64,000 nucleotides of DNA from NCBI GenBank assembly GCA_020633495.1, contig JACKDR010000015.1:124001-188000 (forward strand), read 5' to 3'. Below, one piece after another: positions 57,123 to 64,000 of this stretch. The translations under genes and the position numbers were made by a program. The notes under the pieces are model-generated. The model was not told the DNA's origin, did no database searches, and saw only the letters and a program-made list of their open reading frames with translations. The DNA comes from Kofleriaceae bacterium. GTDB taxonomy: Bacteria; Myxococcota_A; Polyangia; Haliangiales; Haliangiaceae. Every line of letters starts with the position of its first letter. The stretch's first letter is position 1.

Positions 57123-58082
57123 ATGCACGCGCCCCCGAGCCGCGGCGGCCTCGCCGCCGTCGTCGTTGCCCTCGCCGTCGTCGTCACCGGATCCGGCCTC
57201 GTCGCGTGCGGCGGTGGCGAGGCCACGCCCGACGGCGCGGTCGGCCCCGACGCGACCCCGCCCGACGCCGCCGATCCCACGGTGATCGAGACCCGGACGG
57301 TCGCGATCGGCCCGATCACCGCCGCGCCCGGCGCCGAGGACACGGTCTGCGTCGTCGTCGATCTCGGCAACGACGCGCCGCGGATGATCCGCTCGATCCG
57401 CACCCACCTCAGCAGCGGCACCCACCACGTCATCGTGACCCGCGTCGAGGGCGCGCTGTCGCCGGAGCCGACCTCGTGCGGCGCGTTCGCGGGCGGCGGC
57501 ATCGGCGCCGACAACGACGTCCTGTTCATCGCCGAGCAGTCCGAGGCCGCGCTCGCGTACCCGGCCGGCGCCGGGCTGCCGATCGGCGCCCACCAGCCGA
57601 TCCACCTCGAGATGCACTACATCAACACCCAGCCCAGCACGACCCAGGACATCGACGCCGCGGTCGAGATCGACCTCGCCGCCGACGACGGCGTGTCGCT
57701 GCGCCCGGTCGAGCTGCTGTTCACCGGCGACCTGTCGCTGTTCCTGCCCGCGGGCCAGCAGGTCACGGTGACCAGCACGTTCGAGCTGCCCACCGGGATC
57801 GATCTGTTCGCGACCACCGCGCACACCCACCAGTGGGGCCGCCACGCCAGCGTCGAGCTGCTCGCCGGCGCCGACGATCCGGCGCCGCGGCTGCTGCACA
57901 GCTCCGAGGACTGGGCCGAGCGGCCGCTGTCGCTCTTCGATCCCATCCACATCGAGGCCGGCGACCTGGTGCGCCTGACCTGCGCCTACGACAACCAGTC
58001 CGGCGCCGACGTCGGCTTCGGCCTGTCGGCCAACGACGAGATGTGCTTCCTGTGGGCGCACTACGTCGCCGCGGCGCCATGA
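57123..58082 (+). CDS. Copper type II ascorbate-dependent monooxygenase-like lipoprotein (PHM fold)
   Basis: 319 residues. AVVVTGSGLVACGGG is a signal with lipobox LVAC. An Asp/Pro stalk precedes a two-domain structure whose metal ligands match peptidylglycine alpha-hydroxylating monooxygenase: HLSSGTHHVIVT (His101, His102) and HLEMHYINT (His165) for one copper; FATTAHTHQWG (His234, His236) and NDEMCFLW (Met307) for the other. So all six copper ligands are present. Eukaryotic PHM hydroxylates peptides or catecholamines; bacterial homologues in Myxococcota are lipoproteins of unknown substrate. TACGCT is 6 bases before the ATG. Confidence 0.88.
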   Translation: MHAPPSRGGLAAVVVALAVVVTGSGLVACGGGEATPDGAVGPDATPPDAADPTVIETRTVAIGPITAAPGAEDTVCVVVDLGNDAPRMIRSIRTHLSSGTHHVIVTRVEGALSPEPTSCGAFAGGGIGADNDVLFIAEQSEAALAYPAGAGLPIGAHQPIHLEMHYINTQPSTTQDIDAAVEIDLAADDGVSLRPVELLFTGDLSLFLPAGQQVTVTSTFELPTGIDLFATTAHTHQWGRHASVELLAGADDPAPRLLHSSEDWAERPLSLFDPIHIEAGDLVRLTCAYDNQSGADVGFGLSANDEMCFLWAHYVAAAP

Positions 58083-58122
58083 CCTGACGCGCGCGGCCTC
58101 GCGCGGCGCCGCGCGGCGCCGC

Positions 58123-58920
58123 TCAGGCCGCGACGCCGAGGCGATCGCGGAAGAACCCGAGCACCTGCTCGAAGGCGTCGCGCGTGGGGTGGCCGGGCTG
58201 ATCGACGCGGTCGGCGACCAGCACCGAGTGCGCGAGCCGACGGATGCCCCACGGGTTGCCCGGGCTCGAGTCGATCTCGATCGCGATGAAGCGATCGCCG
58301 AGCTCGTCGCGCAGCCGCGCGAACCGCTCGGCGGGGACCAGGCGGTCGCCGGTGAAGCGCAGGCCCATGACGCAGGCGCCGTCGCGGGTGCGCTCGCGGA
58401 CGCGCGCCAGCGTGGCGTCGTCGACGCCGAGGTCGCGCCGCTGCGCCGCGGTGATCGCGAACGGCAGCGACGGCTGGCTCAAGACCGGCGCCACGACCAC
58501 GTCGTCGACCATCATCGCCAGCGCGAAGCCGCCGGTGAGGCACATGCCGACCGCGCCGACGCCGGGGCCGCCGCACTCGTCGTGGGCCAGCCGGGCCAGC
58601 GCGCGCAGCCAGTCGGTGATGGCGCTGTTCTGGCGGGTCGCCCACACCGTGAACTCGCGCGACACGCAGGCCCGCGCCAGGGTGTCGACCGCGTAGCCGC
58701 CGCTGAGCGGCTTGCCGGGCTCGCCGATCAGCGACGGCATGTAGACCCGCAGGCCCTCGGCGGCGACCAGGCGGCCCAACTCGGCGACCTCGGGGTACAG
58801 GCCGGGCGCCTCGTGCATGACGATCACGGCGGGGCCGTGGCCGGTGCAGTAGACGGTGCGGGTCTCGCCGAGCAGGGTCAGCTCGCGGCGCTCGAGGTCG
58901 GGGTACGCGGAGGCGGTCAC
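58123..58920 (-). CDS. Dienelactone hydrolase family protein
   Basis: 265 residues from the GTG at 58920, with TACGAT 6 bases upstream. The alpha/beta-hydrolase core has VIVMHEAPGLYPEVAELGRL (oxyanion region), AVGMCLTGGFALAMM with nucleophile Cys127, FTGDRLVPAERF with Asp192, and DQPGHPTRDAFEQ with His243: a Cys-Asp-His triad as in dienelactone hydrolase. The family opens lactones in aromatic degradation, but many members have other ester substrates. No aromatic-degradation genes are adjacent. It converges with the copper monooxygenase gene. Confidence 0.88.
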   Translation of the reverse strand: MTASAYPDLERRELTLLGETRTVYCTGHGPAVIVMHEAPGLYPEVAELGRLVAAEGLRVYMPSLIGEPGKPLSGGYAVDTLARACVSREFTVWATRQNSAITDWLRALARLAHDECGGPGVGAVGMCLTGGFALAMMVDDVVVAPVLSQPSLPFAITAAQRRDLGVDDATLARVRERTRDGACVMGLRFTGDRLVPAERFARLRDELGDRFIAIEIDSSPGNPWGIRRLAHSVLVADRVDQPGHPTRDAFEQVLGFFRDRLGVAA

Positions 58921-59034
58921 GGCCGCATCGTACGTGATGACGGGGACGTGGACGCCAGGGCGTGGGGCCGCGGAATGGGCGTCAACCGGCGCGCCGGCTC
59001 GTGGCTCCTGGTCTGGCAACCGGGAGGCAGGAGC

Positions 59035-59661
59035 ATGATGCGAGCGAGGATGCTGGTCGTGGCGCTGGTCACGGCGCTGGTGGCGGTGACGAGCACGCCC
59101 GCGTGGGCGTGCCACGACGATGACGACGACGACGACGGCGTCGCGATGGCCGGTCCGGATGGCGACGACGGCCGGTGGGACGCCGACGAGGCGGACGAGG
59201 CGGACGAGGCGGACGAGGCGGACGAGGCGGACGAGGCCGACGAAGCGGACGCGGCCGACGAAGCGGACGACGCCGACGAAGCGGACGAGGTGTGGGACGT
59301 CGCTGACGACGACGTCGGCACCGACGCCTGGGACGCCTGGGCCGATCAGCTCGACGCCCAGATGTCCCAGCTCGAGGCCCAGCTCGAGGCCCAGCTCGAG
59401 GGCATCGACGCGCAGGTCGAGGCCCAGCTCGAGGGCATCGACGCGCAGCTCGAGGCCCGGGCCGCGGCGTGGGAGCGGCGATCGCACGCCGCCCCCGGCG
59501 CGCCCGCCGGCGAAGATCAAGTCGACGGCGCCGCCGGCGTCGGCGATGATGAGGACGGTGACGACGCCGACGACACCCGCGACGCCGACGATCTCGACCT
59601 CGATCTCGACCTCGACTTCGACCTCGATCTCGATCTCGACCTCGGCGACGACGGCCGCTGA
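59035..59661 (+). CDS. Exported acidic repeat protein (DEA and DL repeats)
   Basis: 208 residues. MLVVALVTALVAVTSTPAWA is a signal peptide, preceded by GGGAGGCAGGAGC. The mature part starts with a poly-Asp run, then a tandem Asp-Glu-Ala tract (about 53-85), then an amphipathic LEAQLEGIDAQ heptad-like repeat (about 110-145, coiled-coil type), and ends in a Asp-Leu alternation (LDLDLDLDFDLDLDLDLG). The composition is almost all Asp, Glu, Ala and Leu. It may bind cations or polycations extracellularly or in the periplasm; no family is recognised. It stands alone, upstream of the di-haem peroxidase. Confidence 0.75.
   Translation: MMRARMLVVALVTALVAVTSTPAWACHDDDDDDDGVAMAGPDGDDGRWDADEADEADEADEADEADEADEADAADEADDADEADEVWDVADDDVGTDAWDAWADQLDAQMSQLEAQLEAQLEGIDAQVEAQLEGIDAQLEARAAAWERRSHAAPGAPAGEDQVDGAAGVGDDEDGDDADDTRDADDLDLDLDLDFDLDLDLDLGDDGR
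59185..59290. repeat. 9-bp tandem repeat encoding Asp-Glu-Ala
   Basis: About ten units of GACGAGGCG and close variants (some with GAAGCG or GCC) in tandem. Further tandem tracts in the same gene are a 33-bp unit encoding LEGIDAQLEAQ-like repeats (about 59371-59460) and an alternating GACCTC/GATCTC tract (59587-59645). Such tracts are prone to copy-number change. Confidence 0.8.
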
Positions 59662-59817
59662 TCGCGCCGCCGCGACGGCCGCGCCGGCACGGTGCGGACT
59701 TCGCATCTCCGCACGTGCGGTTGCCGCACCGTCCCGCCGCCACGACGCTCGCGGCCTGGAATCTCGCCCACTTCGCGCCACGCGGCGCCGGCATCCGGCT
59801 TGCTGAACCGGACGCCC

Positions 59818-61035
59818 ATGCGCTCCTCCACCTCGCCTCTGCTCGCCTGCCTCGCCCTGCTCACGGTCCCCGCGTGCGTCGCCGACGACGCGACCGGACC
59901 CGACGGCGGGGACCCACCCGACCCGGTCACCGCCGCGCTCGATCTCCCGTCGACGCCGTTCGACTACGACGACGAGCTGCCCGCCCACTTCCAGACCGCC
60001 GCGGTCCGCGCCCGCGACAACACCCCGACCGACAACCCGATCACCTCCGACGGCGCCACCCTCGGCCGCGTCCTGTTCTACGACGTCACGCTGTCGGCCA
60101 GCGACACCGTCGCGTGCGCGACCTGCCACCAGCAGGACCACGCCTTCACCGACGCCCGCCGCTTCAGCGAGGGCTTCGACGGCGACCAGACCGACCGCAA
60201 CTCGATGAGCACCATCGACGCGCGCTTCTACCTCGACGGCCGCTTCTTCTGGGACGAGCGCGCCGCGACCCTCGAGGACCAGGTGCTGATGCCGATCCAG
60301 AGCAGCGTCGAGATGGGCCTCACCCTCGACGAGCTGGTCACCAAGGTCGCGGCCCAGCCGTACTACCCGTACCTGTTCGAGCGCGCCTTCGGCGACGCCG
60401 AGGTCACCAGCGATCGCATCGCCCGCGCCCTCGCCCAGTTCGTCCGCGCCCAGGTGTCGTACCGGTCGCCGTACGATCAGGCGCTGGCGCAGGTCGGCGA
60501 CGTCGGCCGCCCGTTCCCCAGCTTCACCGTCGAGGAGGAGCGCGGCAAGCAGCTGTTCCTCGGCGCCGGCGGCTGCGGCGGCTGTCACCTCGACCCGGGG
60601 CCGGCGGCCGGGCCCGGTCCGCGCCCGAACCAGGCGATCTTCATGCTCGACTTCGCCACCAACAACGGGCTCGACGGCACCACCAACGTGGCCGACAACG
60701 GCGTCGGCGACATCACCGGTGACCCCGTCGACGACGGCCGCTTCAAGTCGCCGTCGCTGCGCAACGTCGCGCTGACCGGGCCGTACATGCACGACGGCCG
60801 GCTCGAGACCCTCGACGACGTCATCGACTTCTACGACCTCGAGGTCCAGCCGCACCCCAACCTCGACCCCCGCCTCCGCGTCCCGCCGACCGGTCCGGGC
60901 ACGCCGCCGGGCGGGCCGCGCCAGCTCGGCCTCAGCGACGCCGACCACGCCGCCCTCAAGGCGTTCCTGGGCACGCTCACCGACCAGGCCCTGATCGACG
61001 ACGTGCGCTTCTCGGATCCGTTCCGCCACGACTGA
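59818..61035 (+). CDS. Di-haem cytochrome c peroxidase / MauG family lipoprotein
   Basis: 405 residues from ATG 59818. The signal (LLACLALLTVPACVADD) ends in a probable lipobox. Two c-type haem sites are present: CATCH (100-104) in the N-terminal domain and CGGCH (253-257) in the C-terminal domain. DNPITSDGATLGRVLFYDVT, FSEGFDGDQTDRNS and RFFWDERAATLEDQVLMPIQ are typical of the CCP/MauG family, and SPSLRNVALTGPYMHDGRLE supplies the family's C-terminal motif with a likely Met ligand. It reduces H2O2 in the periplasm or oxidises a partner. It stands before the NorR/nos locus, but no shared promoter is evident. Confidence 0.92.
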   Translation: MRSSTSPLLACLALLTVPACVADDATGPDGGDPPDPVTAALDLPSTPFDYDDELPAHFQTAAVRARDNTPTDNPITSDGATLGRVLFYDVTLSASDTVACATCHQQDHAFTDARRFSEGFDGDQTDRNSMSTIDARFYLDGRFFWDERAATLEDQVLMPIQSSVEMGLTLDELVTKVAAQPYYPYLFERAFGDAEVTSDRIARALAQFVRAQVSYRSPYDQALAQVGDVGRPFPSFTVEEERGKQLFLGAGGCGGCHLDPGPAAGPGPRPNQAIFMLDFATNNGLDGTTNVADNGVGDITGDPVDDGRFKSPSLRNVALTGPYMHDGRLETLDDVIDFYDLEVQPHPNLDPRLRVPPTGPGTPPGGPRQLGLSDADHAALKAFLGTLTDQALIDDVRFSDPFRHD

Positions 61036-61094
61036 GCGGCCGGCGGGGCGGGCCGGCGGGGCGGGCGGGCCGGCTGCGGCACGCCCGCTGCAAT

Positions 61095-61148
61095 GTCGTT
61101 TCGACAGCCATGCCAGCAGTCGAAACGACCTCCCGCCGTCGAGATGAC
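61095..61148 (+). promoter_or_regulatory. Three GT-N7-AC sites upstream of the NorR-type gene
   Basis: GTCGTTTCGAC (61095-61105) and GTCGAAACGAC (61119-61129) are perfect reverse complements, and a third related element GTCGAGATGAC lies at 61138-61148. All fit the GT-N7-AC consensus reported for NorR enhancer sites, which occur as three copies in the E. coli norVW promoter. They end 12 bases before the preferred ATG of the regulator (61161), suggesting autoregulation. Binding is inference. Confidence 0.65.
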
Positions 61149-61160
61149 GCGCTCGCCACC

Positions 61161-62702
<1,542 letters not shown>

Positions 62703-62751
62703 CGCGCCGCTAGTCCGGACCGAGACGGCGCCCCGCCGGGCGCGGCGTCGG

Positions 62752-62768
62752 CCCGCGAACTTCGCGGG
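62752..62768 (+). terminator. Short perfect hairpin after the NorR gene
   Basis: CCCGCGAA-C-TTCGCGGG is a perfect inverted repeat 50 bases after the norR stop. It could end the norR transcript or insulate the downstream promoter; it has no T-tract, so the call is tentative. Confidence 0.4.
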
Positions 62769-62845
62769 ATCAGTGCGCTCCGTGCGCCCACGCGAAGACG
62801 TTGCGATCCTCGAGATCGCGGCTGCAAGGTTTGCGTGCCGCGGCC

Positions 62846-62861
62846 CGGCATCGCGGTTGCT
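62846..62861 (+). promoter_or_regulatory. Candidate sigma-54 (-24/-12) promoter of the cytochrome c/nosZ operon
   Basis: CGGCAT-CGCGG-TTGCT matches the TGGCAC-N5-TTGCW consensus at the invariant GG (-24) and GC (-12) with the exact 10-base spacing, differing at two less conserved positions. It lies 45 bases before the cytochrome gene, just downstream of the gene for a sigma-54 activator. The predicted start of transcription (about 62872) falls inside the hairpin at 62866-62891. Confidence 0.55.
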
Positions 62862-62865
62862 GTAG

Positions 62866-62891
62866 GGGCAGGTCGAGACACCGACCTGCCC
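62866..62891 (+). other. Perfect 10-bp hairpin in the 5' leader of the cytochrome gene
   Basis: GGGCAGGTCG-AGACAC-CGACCTGCCC forms a perfect stem with a 6-base loop, immediately upstream of the AAGGAA Shine-Dalgarno. As DNA it could be an operator (for example for an NO- or redox-responsive repressor); as RNA it could protect the 5' end or regulate translation. Which applies cannot be told from sequence. Confidence 0.55.
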
Positions 62892-62906
62892 TGAAAGGAA
62901 CCGACG

Positions 62907-63359
62907 ATGACGACCCTGCGTGTATCCCTGACCGTCGCCGCGCTCGCTGCGGCCCTGGCCGCTGGCGCGGCCGCCTGCTCCAAGAGCGAGGCCGACAAGG
63001 GCGGCGGTGGTACGCAACCCGCGGCCAGCGGCGCCAGCACCACCACCGCCACCTCGGTGGTGAAGCCCGATCCGGCCAAGAAGGCCGCCGAGATCTTCGC
63101 CCAGCGCTGCACCCCGTGCCACGGCGCCGAGGGCCGCGGCGACGGCGCCGCCTCCGCCGGCCTCGATCCCAAGCCGCGCAACTTCCACGACGCCGAGTGG
63201 CAGGCGTCGGTCACCGACGAGCACATCCAGACCATCGTGCACGTCGGCGGCGCCGCGGTCGGCAAGAGCGCCGCGATGCCGTCGAACCCCGACCTCAGCG
63301 ATCCGGCCGTGCTGGCCGCGATCAAGGACTACGTCCGCGCGCTCGGCAAGCAGCCCTGA
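62907..63359 (+). CDS. Mono-haem cytochrome c lipoprotein of the nos locus
   Basis: 150 residues. VAALAAALAAGAAACSK is a signal with lipobox AAAC (Cys24). One class I cytochrome c domain carries CTPCH (68-72) and SAAMPSNP with axial Met124. AAGGAA precedes the ATG. It lies 25 bases upstream of nosZ on the same strand, in the position where clade-II nos clusters often have c-type cytochromes, so it probably delivers electrons to NosZ in the periplasm. The sigma-54-like promoter upstream suggests control by the NorR-type regulator. Confidence 0.9.
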   Translation: MTTLRVSLTVAALAAALAAGAAACSKSEADKGGGGTQPAASGASTTTATSVVKPDPAKKAAEIFAQRCTPCHGAEGRGDGAASAGLDPKPRNFHDAEWQASVTDEHIQTIVHVGGAAVGKSAAMPSNPDLSDPAVLAAIKDYVRALGKQP

Positions 63360-63384
63360 CCACGGCCCGCTCCAGGAGACGACC

Positions 63385-64000
63385 ATGAAGCCAACCACCA
63401 CCCTCGCGATCGCGATCGCGGCGTCCCTCGGCGTCGCGTGCTCGAGCTCGTCGAGCCCCCAGACCACCTCCGGCGGCGGAGGCGGTGGCGGCGTCGCCCA
63501 GCTCATGAAGGATCGCAACCTCACCGAGGCCGACGTCACCGCCGCCCTCAAGACCTTCACCCCCAGCGGCCGCCACGACGAGTACTACATCTTCGCGTCG
63601 GGCGGTCACAGCGGCCAGGTCATCGTCATCGGCGTGCCGTCGATGCGCATCCTCAAGTACATCGCCGTGTTCACGCCCGAGCCGTGGCAGGGCTACGGCT
63701 ACGGCGACGAGTCGATGAAGATCCTCGCCGCGGGCCGGCGCCACGGCCACGACATCACCTGGGCCGACACCCACCACCCGGCGCTGTCCGAGACCGCGGG
63801 TGACTACGACGGCCAGTACCTGTTCATCAACGACAAGTCGAACCCGCGCGTCGCGGTGATCGACCTCAAGGACTTCACGACCAAGCAGATCGTCACCAGC
63901 CCGCTGATCGAGTCCGATCACGGCGCCACGATGGTCACGCCCGACACCGACTACGTGATCGAGTCGTCGCAGTACCCGGCCCCGCTCGGCGGCGAGTACG
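63385..64000 (+). CDS. nosZ: Nitrous oxide reductase, clade II (Sec-type), 3' end outside the window
   Basis: The first 205 residues are visible, preceded by CAGGAG. The signal peptide (TTLAIAIAASLGVACSSS) lacks a twin arginine and ends in a lipobox, as expected for Sec-exported clade-II NosZ. YYIFASGGHSGQVIVIGVPS with MRILKYIAVFTPEPWQGYGY, then DTHHPALSETAGDYDG (His130, His131) and SDHGATM (His179) match the N-terminal beta-propeller of NosZ and its CuZ ligands. The CuA domain lies beyond the window. NosZ reduces N2O to N2 in the periplasm. Accessory nos genes would be expected downstream. Confidence 0.95.
   Translation, partial: MKPTTTLAIAIAASLGVACSSSSSPQTTSGGGGGGGVAQLMKDRNLTEADVTAALKTFTPSGRHDEYYIFASGGHSGQVIVIGVPSMRILKYIAVFTPEPWQGYGYGDESMKILAAGRRHGHDITWADTHHPALSETAGDYDGQYLFINDKSNPRVAVIDLKDFTTKQIVTSPLIESDHGATMVTPDTDYVIESSQYPAPLGGEY

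Noticed and set aside
59185..59645. Possible CRISPR-like repeats
   Set aside because: Short 9-bp and 33-bp units in a continuous coding frame with no unique spacers; protein-coding tandem repeats.

Overview
The window is a very GC-rich bacterial chromosome segment (by eye well above 70% G+C, codon third positions almost all G or C), densely packed with short intergenic gaps on both strands. Several things point to the Myxococcota, most likely a Kofleriaceae/Haliangiales-type lineage: three eukaryote-like Ser/Thr kinases with C-terminal membrane anchors, TPR and PEGA proteins beside them, many lipoproteins with Asp/Ala/Pro-rich stalks, an IgGFc-binding-domain lipoprotein, thrombospondin type-3 repeats, a FadL porin and a clade-II nosZ. 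The taxonomic placement is inference. I see no tRNA, rRNA, CRISPR array, intact insertion sequence or prophage.

Layout. 1-7.8 kb: 3' part of an MBL hydrolase, a TetR/fatty-acid-hydroxylase operon divergent from an SPFH/NAD-kinase-like operon, an unknown 500-residue protein and the IgGFc-binding lipoprotein. 7.8-16 kb: RNB-domain ribonuclease, PadR plus membrane protein, a TGA-interrupted barrel gene, a sigma/anti-sigma/YkgJ operon, a 1-Cys-type peroxiredoxin, DUF2892 and CBS proteins. 16.1-22.4 kb: a MoxR AAA+ ATPase and a 1683-residue partner (helical repeats, HExxH, VWA). 22.9-34 kb: small lipoproteins, PAP2, HD, SCP2, an AhpD-like gene with an in-frame TGA and a SECIS-like hairpin (probable selenoprotein), GNAT, a coupled FadL/sphingosine-phosphate-lyase-like pair and DUF427. 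34-54 kb: metallophosphatase, two kinase modules, M23 peptidase, ALDH7, MFS, PPK2 coupled to a radical SAM enzyme, an HNH remnant, a frameshifted DUF3142 gene with its TPR partner and a third kinase. 53-61 kb: CMD protein, Pth2, enoyl-CoA hydratase, TonB-family protein, a PHM-like copper monooxygenase, a dienelactone hydrolase, an acidic repeat protein and a di-haem peroxidase. 61-64 kb: a NorR-type regulator, a sigma-54-like promoter, a cytochrome c lipoprotein and the 5' part of clade-II nosZ, i.e. a nitrous-oxide reduction locus that continues beyond the window.

Two themes cut across the window. First, at least 20 genes on both strands have a TANNNT-like hexamer 5-8 bases upstream of the start codon and no Shine-Dalgarno sequence, the arrangement expected of leaderless or near-leaderless mRNAs. 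Second, four genes carry single-base frameshifts that would each be repaired by adding one base to a short G or C run, so uncorrected homopolymer under-calls must be excluded before calling them pseudogenes. The in-frame TGA of the AhpD-like gene is different: it replaces the second Cys of a CxxC motif and is followed at the right distance by a bacterial SECIS-like stem-loop.
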